Under the pieces are notes generated by a model. The model ran no database searches. It saw nothing but the letters and a program-made list of their open reading frames with translations, and was not told the origin of the DNA. A DNA stretch of 64,000 nt from the NCBI RefSeq assembly GCF_001682855.1, contig NZ_MAQW01000001.1:1-64000 (forward strand), in the 5' to 3' direction. Shown one piece after another: positions 18,473 to 27,744 of the stretch. The position numbers and the translations under genes were made by a program. Each line of letters begins with the position of its first letter. Position 1 is the stretch's first letter. The DNA comes from Bacillus sp. FJAT-27264 (GTDB taxonomy: Bacteria; Bacillota; Bacilli; Paenibacillales; Paenibacillaceae).

Positions 18473-20314
18473 CTACATCGGTAGTTCTAAGGGAAGACGA
18501 ATTTGAACAGTCAAACCCTCTCCTTCCACACTGTCCACGGTCAACCCAAAAGCTTCTCCTGCGTGTAATTGAATACGTTGATTCACATAAAGCAAGCCCA
18601 TTCCATGCGTCCTCATAGTCCCTGATGCTTCAATTATTCTCCTCTCTCTTAACCGGTCTCTTAGCTCATTCAGCTTATCCCATGACATGCCTTTCCCTTC
18701 GTCTTTCACTTCTAGTATCAATAAATCTCCCTGTGCGAAGCCCGATAACCAGATTGTCCCAGCGTATTTCTGTGTCATGCCGTGAATGAAGCAATTCTCA
18801 AGCAAGGGCTGTAAAATAAACCGCGGAACCTTGGCTTCCATTAAAGATTCTTCGAGATCCAAATGTATAATCGTTCCTTCTCCATATCGATGATTCATAA
18901 TGGTCATATAGTTGGTTATATATCCCAGTTCATCACGTAGTGTCGTAAATACAGAGGTTTCACGGTAAATGGGACGTAACATATTCCCAAGGGCAGTAAC
19001 AGTCTCTTCTATATTAGGTGCATGATTCACCGCTGCCATCCACTTCACCATATTTAAGGTGTTATAAAGAAAATGAGGATTGATCTGGGAGGCTAGTGCT
19101 AACACCTCGGCTTCACGTTTTCGTTCCTCCGTCTGCTTATTAGTTAAGATTAAGTCTTGAATACTACGAGACATCTTGTTAAACTGCCTGCTCAAGTGAC
19201 CAATCTCATTATGTTCGATTTGCTCTACCTCGAATCCCACATTGCCCACTTCCATTTGTTGCATAGCTGTAGATAGCCTTGAGAGAGGCACAGTGAATCT
19301 TCTGATCCAATAATAAGCAAGTGCCCAGGCAACGAGTAAGCTAGCAAGCAGCATGATAAAGACGATTTCCTTCAATGCTTCATTATCCTTAGAGAACTCC
19401 TTGAAGGGAATTTCCTTGACTAGTGTCCAGTCTGTAGAGCCTACACGGTAGTATACGACTTGCCATTTCCCTTCCTCATTCTGAGTTGTGTAACTTCCAT
19501 ATTTACTACCTACAACCTGTCTTTGGTCGAAAACAGGCCTTTCCCGCATACTGCTTTTTTCGTCACGGATTATCTTTCCGTCTCCGTCTAATAGATAAAT
19601 CCATCCCTGTGTCACACCCGCCAATTCAGCAAAGAAAGGAGAAAGTGTACTTTCCTTTATACCGAGTGTAAGAATCGATAAAGGGCGTTCTTGGTATGAG
19701 CTTACAATCGCTCGTGAGGCCAGGATTAGAGCTTCTCCCCATTCTTCAGTCTCTGGATAATTGAAGACCTCTTCTTGATTCTTGATCTTGGCGCCGCTCA
19801 TCCAATTCATCTTAGGAAAGTTCTGAAGAACGCGGCTGTATAATCCTGAGGCATAAGCCCAACTAGTTAAATTTGAATCAGAAGATGTATACAGCTTCTT
19901 CCGTGTTACCCCTAATATTCGTCCAGACTCCGTATATAAATAGATGGAGTGAATCTGATCGTATCGAAAAAGGATACCGTTAAATAACTGAGTAAGATCT
20001 GCTGTAGCCTCAATCTCCTCTGCTTGTGATAATGGATTATTCATATAGGAGCGGACAGAATCATTTGCTAGCAAAGCTTTACTTGTTTTATCCATCTCGC
20101 TGCGAATCGTAAGTAAACTGCTCTCAGCCTGCTTAAAGTTCTGTAGTGTTAACTGCTCGGCACGCTCCTTAACAATTTTGGTTGTGCTTGTATAGAAAAA
20201 AAATGTCCCCAGTGTCAGGACAAGTAGGGTAACGCCAGCAAAAGTAACAAACAGTTGAGTTCTTAACGTACCAAAGTGTGATGCAATAAACCGCCTAATG
20301 TAGATTCTCCTCAT
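18473..20314 (-). CDS. YesM-type sensor histidine kinase
   Basis: 613 residues: a membrane segment at about 20-40, an extracytoplasmic sensing region, a second membrane segment at about 310-330, a HAMP domain, the His_kinase phosphoacceptor segment (SQINPHFLYNTLN), and an HATPase domain with N-box LLENCFIHGM and G-box KDEGKGMS. This subfamily usually senses sugars and controls adjacent ABC genes. It starts two bases after the stop of the response regulator. It is the likely sensor for the transporter at 14.6-18.3 kb. Confidence 0.9.
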   Translation of the reverse strand: MRRIYIRRFIASHFGTLRTQLFVTFAGVTLLVLTLGTFFFYTSTTKIVKERAEQLTLQNFKQAESSLLTIRSEMDKTSKALLANDSVRSYMNNPLSQAEEIEATADLTQLFNGILFRYDQIHSIYLYTESGRILGVTRKKLYTSSDSNLTSWAYASGLYSRVLQNFPKMNWMSGAKIKNQEEVFNYPETEEWGEALILASRAIVSSYQERPLSILTLGIKESTLSPFFAELAGVTQGWIYLLDGDGKIIRDEKSSMRERPVFDQRQVVGSKYGSYTTQNEEGKWQVVYYRVGSTDWTLVKEIPFKEFSKDNEALKEIVFIMLLASLLVAWALAYYWIRRFTVPLSRLSTAMQQMEVGNVGFEVEQIEHNEIGHLSRQFNKMSRSIQDLILTNKQTEERKREAEVLALASQINPHFLYNTLNMVKWMAAVNHAPNIEETVTALGNMLRPIYRETSVFTTLRDELGYITNYMTIMNHRYGEGTIIHLDLEESLMEAKVPRFILQPLLENCFIHGMTQKYAGTIWLSGFAQGDLLILEVKDEGKGMSWDKLNELRDRLRERRIIEASGTMRTHGMGLLYVNQRIQLHAGEAFGLTVDSVEGEGLTVQIRLPLELPM

Positions 20315-20316
20315 AA

Positions 20317-21912
20317 CTATTCACCTTTCCCCCACCGCTTCCGGTACTCCCGCGGCCCCATACCAGTCGATTTTTTAAATGTACGGCTGAAGTGGCTATG
20401 ATCCATGAATCCGACACGTTCTGCGACTTCATAAGAGAGCAAGTCACTCTCCAGCAACAGCTGCTTTGCCTTTTCAATTCGCATGTGGATTAAATACTCA
20501 CTGAAATTTACATTCAGCTCTTTTTTAAATAAGGCGGATAAATAATTTGGGCTTGTGCCTACGATTTCCGCAACATCCTGTAAAGTTAGTTCCCCCTTAA
20601 AATACTTGTTCATATAAGCTACTGCTTCCGATACTTTACGGCTCATAGGAATTTGTTTTGCTTGCATTAATCCCTGTATAAACTCCTTAGCGATTTGAAT
20701 CATTTCATCCCAGGTCTCGCAAAACTCTAGTCGCAGTGTATATTGAGTAATCCATTCAACGTTGTGTTGGGATTGAAGAGGCACAAGCGTCGACAAGCGA
20801 TGGAGTAAAAAGTTAAATTCGCGTACAATGTTTTCTCTAGACTGGGGAAGACTGCGCTCTTGGATTCGTTCTGACCACCTTGAAAATTCCTCACTAAAGT
20901 GATCACCATACCCTCTCAGGACATCAGCGAGCACTGCCAATGATACTTGAATCTTCTCTATTGCCTGCTCATTTAGATTGGCATCTCCACTAATTAATTC
21001 ATCTGCATTAACATATAGCTTATAGCTCATGGCCAGAAGACAATCTCGATACATTACCCGTAATTGGCTCATATCACTTGCAATACCGCTAACAGCAAAC
21101 GTTACATTAATATTGAAGTAAGAGCGCATAACTCTTCGGATATGACCTAGTAATTGATGTTTCTTCTCGAATTGATCCTTTATGCTTACAGAGCTGGAGT
21201 TGAGCAAGAATAAGTAGCGGTTATCGTTATCATGAAAGACTTCCCCGCCACCATAGTCTTGTAAAATTTCCTTAAGCACATTTAGCATGGACATCCGGAT
21301 CAACTGCCCGCGCTCATCCCCAAAGCGTTGTTTCAAACGATGATAATGCTGGATATCCATCAATCCGATTTGAACTTTATGTAAGTCGAGCATCAACTTA
21401 TAGTCTTGGATATAGCTTTGAAACTCTTCATAGGAATAACGGGTTTGGAAGAGGTAATCCTTAAGCAAGTTTTCTTTTAAAACATCCATGTTCTGTAACA
21501 TATGCTTGGAAGCATCGACCATCTGCTCCTCTAGCTCATGTTTCACTTTCTTCAAAACAGTAACCATTTCATTAGAATTCATGGTCAGCTTTAAAATGAA
21601 ATCGCTTACTCCAAGTCGCATAGCTTTCTGTAAAAGTTCGAATTCTTCGAGACAGGTCAATATAATGATTTTTGTTGAGTTATCGTTTTCCCGAATGCGC
21701 TGGATTAATTCCATGCCATCCATTTCTGGCATCCGAATATCTGTGATTAAAATATCAGGTTTATCCTCTAGGTAATATTCCCAGGCCTCCTGTCCATTTG
21801 CCAAATCTGCGCTGACAGACATCCCAAGCTCTTCCCATGGAATAGAATTTTTCAAACCAAGGCGAACCCACATCTCATCCTCTACAAGTAACACTTTATG
21901 CACGTCAATCAC
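20317..21912 (-). CDS. YesN-type response regulator with AraC output domain
   Basis: 531 residues: a receiver domain with phosphoacceptor Asp58 in DILITDIRMPEMDG, a long helical middle region, and a C-terminal AraC double helix-turn-helix (LQDVAEIVGTSPNYLSALFK; YEVAERVGFMDHSHFSRTFKK). It is the partner of the kinase just downstream and the likely activator of the sugar locus. GTG 21912 is the longest start; GTG 21903, six bases after GGGGTG, fits the ribosome site better. Confidence 0.9.
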   Translation of the reverse strand: MIDVHKVLLVEDEMWVRLGLKNSIPWEELGMSVSADLANGQEAWEYYLEDKPDILITDIRMPEMDGMELIQRIRENDNSTKIIILTCLEEFELLQKAMRLGVSDFILKLTMNSNEMVTVLKKVKHELEEQMVDASKHMLQNMDVLKENLLKDYLFQTRYSYEEFQSYIQDYKLMLDLHKVQIGLMDIQHYHRLKQRFGDERGQLIRMSMLNVLKEILQDYGGGEVFHDNDNRYLFLLNSSSVSIKDQFEKKHQLLGHIRRVMRSYFNINVTFAVSGIASDMSQLRVMYRDCLLAMSYKLYVNADELISGDANLNEQAIEKIQVSLAVLADVLRGYGDHFSEEFSRWSERIQERSLPQSRENIVREFNFLLHRLSTLVPLQSQHNVEWITQYTLRLEFCETWDEMIQIAKEFIQGLMQAKQIPMSRKVSEAVAYMNKYFKGELTLQDVAEIVGTSPNYLSALFKKELNVNFSEYLIHMRIEKAKQLLLESDLLSYEVAERVGFMDHSHFSRTFKKSTGMGPREYRKRWGKGE

Positions 21913-22323
21913 CCCATAAGTTCCATGTTCTCATACCAGTTATAGTGTACGTAATGAATTTAGCGTTCGCAATATCTTTGAATTATCAAACGAAGTGTAG
22001 TAAGAAAAGAATAAAATGTAAAATAGCTGCCGAAACGTGCTCGACAGCTTAAAGCGGCTACATCTCAGCCGACCTTAGTAGAACTCACTAATTTGGTTTG
22101 ACTAAGTACTCACACCCTTATTTTGAAAGCGTATTCAAGTTATTGATTGCTGAATGACGCACAATGCTTAAAAAGATAAGTCATTTGCCCTCTCGCTGTA
22201 CCTTCATATTAACTGGTTCGCGAAGCCAGCTAAATGACTCTATTTAAGAAAAGATGAACTATGTTCCGAAATGATGAACAATTTTACACTCAGTGTCCAG
22301 CAATCCATCTTTAAAATATTTAC
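21913..22323. other. Gene-free stretch with one hairpin
   Basis: It holds the promoter region of the two-component genes and a hairpin at 22024-22050 (AGCTGTCGA with TCGGCAGCT on the minus strand, then TTTT), the probable terminator of the AraC gene at 22324. Nothing else recognised. Confidence 0.5.
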
Positions 22324-23178
22324 TTATTGCACACCAGAGAACTTACGAGAAGCCGTCCGATACGTCGTCGGTGACATCCCTCTTCTAGCTGTAAACTGTT
22401 TGATGAAATAAGTATCATACTCAAATCCAGTAGCCCGCGCAATTTCATTAAGGCTCATATCTGTATGTGTCAAAAGATCACTCGCGACCTTTAGGCGATG
22501 AGCAAGCAAGTAACCTATCGCTGTATGCCCGCATCTCTCCTGAAACATCTTATTCAGCGTCACACGGTTCAAATGAACACACTTCGTTAACTCTTCCAAT
22601 GTAATCTTTTGCGGATAATGGGTGTGAATATAGTCTAGCACTACATCGACTGGCGAGTATTCGCTATTTCGATTCAATTCCTCAAGCAGCCCCAAAATTT
22701 GAATGAGATACTTCTTTATTCTGCACACCCAGAGGTCATCACTTTGCGCCTGCACTTCCATACCAAGCACGAAGAACCATTCAAACAGTAGCGGGTACGC
22801 TTTTTCCGTTACACGAGGCACTCCATGATACAGATGATTACTTTGAAACAGGGAAAGTCCTGTTTGTATGCTCGGTCCTGAAGGAAAGTGATCCTTCGTT
22901 TCGGAAAGCGTACGGGTGCTAAGAAATTCGGGATGAAAGCTGAAGGATTGTGCGGATACGTTATTCTTCTCAAGCATATGCACATGATCGTCTTCAGCCA
23001 AGCAAAGGATACCGGGCGCACTAATAGAAATAGGACGCTCGTTTAGTATCCCCTTTAACCTCCCAGACGTAATAAAAATCATCGTAAACCGTTCTGGGTA
23101 TGGAAGAATGCTAAACTCCTCCACGGCTACAAATTCTATATTCACGGTACGTTCTTTGTATCGGTCTACCTGCGGCAT
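22324..23178 (-). CDS. AraC-family transcription regulator
   Basis: 284 residues: an N-terminal cupin-like sensing region and a C-terminal pair of helix-turn-helix motifs (LEELTKCVHLNRVTLNKMFQ and LNEIARATGFEYDTYFIKQF). ATG 23178 follows AGGTGA; GTG 23187 overlaps that site. It is divergent from the epoxide hydrolase, which is its probable target. Ligand unknown. Confidence 0.85.
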   Translation of the reverse strand: MPQVDRYKERTVNIEFVAVEEFSILPYPERFTMIFITSGRLKGILNERPISISAPGILCLAEDDHVHMLEKNNVSAQSFSFHPEFLSTRTLSETKDHFPSGPSIQTGLSLFQSNHLYHGVPRVTEKAYPLLFEWFFVLGMEVQAQSDDLWVCRIKKYLIQILGLLEELNRNSEYSPVDVVLDYIHTHYPQKITLEELTKCVHLNRVTLNKMFQERCGHTAIGYLLAHRLKVASDLLTHTDMSLNEIARATGFEYDTYFIKQFTARRGMSPTTYRTASRKFSGVQ

Positions 23179-23286
23179 GATGATCACCTATCAAATAGTA
23201 TAGTTAGTTGCTTCACTTATGCCAGTGTAACATACAAATTCAATGGATATAATAACGCTATAAATCAGCACAGGGAGGAAATCATT

Positions 23287-24432
23287 ATGGCTATTAAACC
23301 TTTTAATATTCATGTCTCCGATGACATTCTTAACGATCTACAATATAGGCTGCAGCACGTCCGCCTGCCAGATCAGTTAGAAGATTCCGGCTGGGAGAGA
23401 GGAACTGATTTGAATTTTTTAAAATCACTACTTTCCTATTGGCGGGATCATTACGATTGGCGCGCACAAGAATCGAAGTTGAACCGCTTTTCCCAGTTTC
23501 ACTGCGATATCGATGAAATCAATGTCCACTTCGTGCACGAGCGTGGTAAAGGCCCTAACCCTATGCCGATTATTCTTACCCATGGATGGCCCGACAGTTA
23601 CCTTCGTTATGAAAAGATTATTCCGCTCCTTACAGATCCGGCTAGCCATGGAGGTAATCCAGAGGACTCTTTCGATGTTATTGTCCCTTCCTTGCCTGGG
23701 TTCGGATTCTCAAGTCGCCCTATTCGGCCTGGCTTCAACAATTATAGTGTCTCCCAGATGTGGGCTAAGCTAATGACTCAAGAATTAGGCTACACAAAAT
23801 TCGCAGCTGCCGGTGGAGATATTGGCTCTGGTGTGACAAGGTATTTGGCAGCGAATGATCCTGAACTTTTATATGGCATCCATCTAACGGATGTTGGCAT
23901 TATAAGAAGCCTTATGACTTTACAGGATGCGGAACTCTCTGAAGAAGAGAAGCAATATAAGAAAAATGCTTCTTCATGGTTAGCGAATGAGGGCGGTTAT
24001 ATATCCATGCAGTCCACCAAGCCACAGACTCTTGCTTATGGACTATCCGATTCGCCGGTAGGTGTAGCTGCTTGGATTATCGAGAAACTTCGGGCATGGA
24101 GCGATTGTAAGGGTGACCTGAGCCAGAGATACAGCCAGGATGAGTTGTTGACTCATATTATGATCTATTGGGTGACTAACACCATAGGATCATCTACACA
24201 AATGTATTATGAAAATTCTCACTCCTTACCGCCACTCGGTCACATAGAAGTTCCGACAGGCATGGCCATATTTCCCGCAGATATCGTGCTGCCTCCTAAA
24301 TCCTGGGCTGAGCGCAATCTGAATATTACTCGTTGGACCACCATGCCTGCCGGCGGGCATTTTACTGCTATGGAAGAGCCTGAGGCGCTGGCGAACGACA
24401 TTCGTGCATTCTACAGACCTATGAGAAAGTAG
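23287..24432 (+). CDS. Epoxide hydrolase (alpha/beta hydrolase with EHN domain)
   Basis: 381 residues. The N-terminal EHN segment (SDDILNDLQYRLQHVRLPD) is characteristic of microsomal-type epoxide hydrolases. HGWPDS carries the oxyanion region, the nucleophile Asp lies in AAGGDIGSG (about 180), and the catalytic His in MPAGGHFTAMEEPE (about 358). It opens epoxides to diols in the cytoplasm. Preceded by GGGAGGA and followed by a strong terminator, so it is monocistronic. Substrate unknown. Confidence 0.9.
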   Translation: MAIKPFNIHVSDDILNDLQYRLQHVRLPDQLEDSGWERGTDLNFLKSLLSYWRDHYDWRAQESKLNRFSQFHCDIDEINVHFVHERGKGPNPMPIILTHGWPDSYLRYEKIIPLLTDPASHGGNPEDSFDVIVPSLPGFGFSSRPIRPGFNNYSVSQMWAKLMTQELGYTKFAAAGGDIGSGVTRYLAANDPELLYGIHLTDVGIIRSLMTLQDAELSEEEKQYKKNASSWLANEGGYISMQSTKPQTLAYGLSDSPVGVAAWIIEKLRAWSDCKGDLSQRYSQDELLTHIMIYWVTNTIGSSTQMYYENSHSLPPLGHIEVPTGMAIFPADIVLPPKSWAERNLNITRWTTMPAGGHFTAMEEPEALANDIRAFYRPMRK

Positions 24433-24594
24433 AATTGTTGCTACACAAATGCTGTGGCATAAAGAGAAGTGGCTGTCGCCCACTATTGAAGCTTTTTGAA
24501 CACCGCCAGAGCTAACTTATCAACGGAAACAAGGTAGTAGTAGCTACAGCATTCAAGATGTAGTCCTAGACTTTTGCTTAACATTCATCTAATG

Positions 24595-24629
24595 AAAAAG
24601 CAGCTGATCAAAATGATCAGCTGCTTTTT
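24595..24629. terminator. Bidirectional terminator
   Basis: AAAAAGCAGCTGATCA pairs perfectly with its complement over three bases. It serves the epoxide hydrolase on plus and the VOC gene on minus. Confidence 0.9.
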
Positions 24630-24663
24630 CTAACGTTCCCCTTACTTACTCCTCGTAGGGTGG

Positions 24664-25041
24664 TTACTGTCCTTTTTCCATTACCGCAAAATAATTCTGT
24701 TCATTATCTGCGAAGTTGAACACTCTGCCATTTGGAAGCTCTACAATTTCGCCAACGGTGACATTCTTGTTCTTCAAATCACTATATAATTGATCGAGAT
24801 TGTCCGTGAAGTACATTAGCGAAGGTGTTCCCAGGTTCATTCCGGGATTCATTTTAGCAACGAATTCCTTGTTATGAAGAACAATGCTAGTTGCTGCATC
24901 TTTTGGAGCAAGCTCAATAAATCTCACTGGACCACTCGTTTCATCTGCAACTACCTCAAACCCTAGCTTTTCAGTCCAGAAAGCTCTGGATTCATCTTGG
25001 TTATTTACATACAACATCACTTGGCCAATCTTGTTAATCAT
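24664..25041 (-). CDS. VOC (glyoxalase/bleomycin resistance) family protein
   Basis: 125 residues with the paired beta-alpha-beta-beta-beta modules of the vicinal oxygen chelate fold: the GQVMLYVNNQDESRAFWTEKLGFEV opening and a second half ending NFADNEQNYFAVME. It may bind metal or small electrophiles; the substrate is unknown. Monocistronic, after AGGAG. Confidence 0.82.
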   Translation of the reverse strand: MINKIGQVMLYVNNQDESRAFWTEKLGFEVVADETSGPVRFIELAPKDAATSIVLHNKEFVAKMNPGMNLGTPSLMYFTDNLDQLYSDLKNKNVTVGEIVELPNGRVFNFADNEQNYFAVMEKGQ

Positions 25042-25121
25042 ATTTGTACACTCCTTAGGTGAAATAATTTATCTCCAACCTTCGCATTCTAACATACAGG
25101 TGATGTCGACTTATGAGATTG

Positions 25122-25634
25122 TTACTTAAACGACTCCAATCGCTCTTCCAGGCGATTCCAAGTTTCAGTGATTCCTTGCAGCATGCCCATATCCATAACA
25201 GTTTTAAGAGCCTCTGCCGATGTATATTCAGCACGATTTATTAGCTTAGTCTTGCCGCCCAGATCTATAAATTCCAACGTGATAAAGGTCGATGGCAGGG
25301 ACTCATTTATATTACCCTCGGCATCACAGAAGTAATCGTTGTAGATGATCTTCTCCGGCTCGACGATTTCCTTATAAACAGCTTTCGCCCACGATTCCAT
25401 TCCGTAAAATGTACCTTGATTCTGATCAACGCACTTCATACAGTAATGCCATACACCGCCTGGACGGAAATCGATGGTGCATACCGGGATCTCCCAGCCT
25501 CTCGGTCCCCACCAATGCTTGATATGCTCAGCTTCCTTAAACATCTGGAATACAAGCTCACGCGGGGCATCGAATACGCGTTCCAGTACCAGGAACCGAT
25601 CGTTCTCTACTCTTGACAGCATATTGTTTGACAT
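25122..25634 (-). CDS. SRPBCC / AHSA1-domain protein
   Basis: 170 residues with the Activator-of-Hsp90 (START-like) fold: VFDAPRELVFQMFKEAEHIKHWWGP, the family signature, followed by GGVWHYCM and a terminal amphipathic helix. ATG 25634 follows GGGAGGG; the longer frame upstream overlaps the ArsR gene and is rejected. AHSA1 proteins are commonly encoded with an ArsR regulator, as here; their function is mostly undefined. Confidence 0.85.
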   Translation of the reverse strand: MSNNMLSRVENDRFLVLERVFDAPRELVFQMFKEAEHIKHWWGPRGWEIPVCTIDFRPGGVWHYCMKCVDQNQGTFYGMESWAKAVYKEIVEPEKIIYNDYFCDAEGNINESLPSTFITLEFIDLGGKTKLINRAEYTSAEALKTVMDMGMLQGITETWNRLEERLESFK

Positions 25635-25662
25635 TTTTACTTTCCCTCCCAATCTAATATGA

Positions 25663-26007
25663 TTACGGCTTATCCTTATTCTGCAGTTCACGTAAGTAAT
25701 TATCCAAGTTATCGAACCGTTCTTCCATAAGATGACGGAAGGACTGTACCCAAGTATCCATCGCTTGGAAGGGCTCAGGCCGGAGTGTATATATCCGACG
25801 GTTCGCATCTATTCTCACTTCTACAATCCCGCTATCGCTAAGCACTTTCAAATGTTTCGACGCTTGTGGTTGACGTAGTTCTAATCGGTCAGCGATTTCG
25901 CCCACGGCCAGAGGACCGCTGCGCAACAATTGAACAATATTCATGCGATTCGGTTCAGCTAAAGCACTCAACGTCGTTATATCCATTCCCGGACTTGTGC
26001 CGGACAT
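25663..26007 (-). CDS. ArsR-family winged-helix regulator
   Basis: 114 residues: ALAEPNRMNIVQLLRSGPLAVGEI, then the recognition helix QPQASKHLKVLSDSGIV and the wing VRIDANRRIYTL. No metal-binding CxC motif, so it belongs to the non-metal ArsR group paired with AHSA1 genes. ATG 26007 is chosen from GAGGTG; GTG 26016 overlaps it. The start of the AHSA1 gene lies 28 bases downstream. Confidence 0.88.
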   Translation of the reverse strand: MSGTSPGMDITTLSALAEPNRMNIVQLLRSGPLAVGEIADRLELRQPQASKHLKVLSDSGIVEVRIDANRRIYTLRPEPFQAMDTWVQSFRHLMEERFDNLDNYLRELQNKDKP

Positions 26008-26092
26008 GTTGCTCACCTCTGTATTTAATGGTTGTTATCTAACCATCTCCTTGATTTAGAGTGACTTTCAACCTGCTGATCACAATATACCT

Positions 26093-26128
26093 CATTCTGA
26101 ATATTCCCGTCAAGGAATATTCAGAATG
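26093..26128. promoter_or_regulatory. Perfect 15-bp inverted repeat upstream of the ArsR gene
   Basis: CATTCTGAATATTCC and its exact complement separated by six bases. No T-run follows, so it is more likely an operator (possibly ArsR autoregulation) than a terminator. Confidence 0.55.
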
Positions 26129-26216
26129 AACCCCATAGGAATTTGATACCAGATTTTTAGATACTAGACATCAAAGCATGAAACCCTTCTCTACCCATCT
26201 CCAAATCTCATCAAAG

Positions 26217-26269
26217 GAAAAAAAGAGCCCTCCTCCGCTACGTCTGAAGACGCATAGGAAGAGAGCTCT
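26217..26269 (-). terminator. Terminator of the monooxygenase operon
   Basis: On the minus strand AGAGCTC-TCTTCCT pairs with AGGAGGGCTCT around an inner GTCTTCAGAC hairpin, then T7. Confidence 0.8.
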
Positions 26270-26365
26270 CTTGATCATAGAAATACAAAAGTCCGTGTAT
26301 AATAAGGAATTCCACATAAGCAATCCAAACATAAAAGGAACGAAGGCAGTCAGCTTAAAACTCAG

Positions 26366-27718
26366 CTATACACGGACCTTAGCATAACGATTGGCAGGAC
26401 GCTTAAGTCCCAGATGATCACGCAACGTGCGTCCGGTATATTCTGTACGGAACACTCCTCTGCGCTGCAACTCGGGAACAACCAGATTCACGAAGTCATC
26501 CAGGCCGCCCGGCAGATGGGAGAACGAGACGTTAAAACCATCCGCTGCCCCCTTTAGGAACCACTCCTCCATGATATCGGCGATCTGCTCCGGTGTTCCG
26601 GCAAGAGAGCGTTTGTTAGTCACTCGCTCATACAGCTGGCGAAGTGTCAGCCCTTTGTCCATCAGATCGAGGATGCCCTTGAGAACGGTCTTGCTCTGAT
26701 TATACTGATCGATATCCGGACGGAACGGAAGCGGCTCATCAAGCGGGTAGGATGACACATCCTGGCCAAGATGATGGGAAAGAATATCGAGACCTAGCTG
26801 CGGCGGTGTCAAGCTCTCCGTGAGCGCGAGTCGCTCCCTCGCCTCTTCCTCTGTCCGGCCGATAATCGGCATAATGCCAGGCAATATTTTCAGATCATCA
26901 CGACTTCTACCGAACTTAGCCATTCTACCTTTAAGATCCTCATAGAACTGCTGACTTGCCAGCAGTCCCTCGGCTGAATAAGAGCTGACAAGGGCGAAGA
27001 CAACCTCCGCTCTAGCTGCCGCCATCTCCTTGCCGGCCTCCGAAGCTCCGGCTTGAACCAACACGGGGTAGCCTTGTGGAGGTCTAGCCACATTGAGCGG
27101 ACCATGCACCTGGAAGTGGTTGCCCTTGTGCTGAATCGTGTGCAGTTTATCCTTATCTGCGAAGTACCCGCTCTCTTTATCAAGGAGCAGAGCATCATCT
27201 TCCCAACTGTCCCATAGCCCTTGCGTTACATCCACGAACTCCTCGGCCCGCTCATATCGATGGGTATGCTCCAGATGTTTATCACGGCCAAAATTACGCG
27301 CCTCCTCATCCGTTTGCGAGGTAACGACATTCCAGGCCGCCCGCCCATTGCTGAGGTAATCCAGTGTCGCCAGCTTCCGGGCGATATGGTACGGCTCATT
27401 ATAGGTGGTGGATATTGTCGCTGCCAATCCGATATGCTCTGTGGCAACGGCCAACGCCGAAAGCAAGGTGAAGGGCTCAGGGCGAACACTGATGGCATGG
27501 CTAATGCCGGATTCGAAGCGATCCCACACATACAGCTCATCTGCATAGAAGAACATATCGAATTTGCCGCGTTCTGCAGTCTGAACAATGTTCTTATAAT
27601 AGTTAAAATCAAGCAGTCCTTGGGGATTCGCGTCAGGATGCCTCCAGCTGGAAATTTGTCCTCCCGCCGGGAAAAACATCATCGCCCCAAGCGCCATTTG
27701 CCGCTCTGGTTTGCTCAC
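26366..27718 (-). CDS. LLM-class flavin-dependent monooxygenase (NtaA/SnaA/DszA type), copy 1
   Basis: 450 residues with the bacterial-luciferase barrel of the nitrilotriacetate/dibenzothiophene-sulfone monooxygenase branch: ARKLATLDYLSNGRAAWNVVTS, RPPQGYPVLVQAGASEAGKEMAA and FSHLPGGLDDFVNLVVPELQRRG. It needs FMNH2 from a separate reductase, which is not in the operon. GTG 27718 follows GGGAGG. It is last in an operon with a paralogue and an OpuC-like importer; substrate unknown, a sulfur- or nitrogen-bearing compound is likely. Confidence 0.88.
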   Translation of the reverse strand: MSKPERQMALGAMMFFPAGGQISSWRHPDANPQGLLDFNYYKNIVQTAERGKFDMFFYADELYVWDRFESGISHAISVRPEPFTLLSALAVATEHIGLAATISTTYNEPYHIARKLATLDYLSNGRAAWNVVTSQTDEEARNFGRDKHLEHTHRYERAEEFVDVTQGLWDSWEDDALLLDKESGYFADKDKLHTIQHKGNHFQVHGPLNVARPPQGYPVLVQAGASEAGKEMAAARAEVVFALVSSYSAEGLLASQQFYEDLKGRMAKFGRSRDDLKILPGIMPIIGRTEEEARERLALTESLTPPQLGLDILSHHLGQDVSSYPLDEPLPFRPDIDQYNQSKTVLKGILDLMDKGLTLRQLYERVTNKRSLAGTPEQIADIMEEWFLKGAADGFNVSFSHLPGGLDDFVNLVVPELQRRGVFRTEYTGRTLRDHLGLKRPANRYAKVRV

Positions 27719-27744
27719 TTTGTTAACCTCCCTGTCATATGTTC

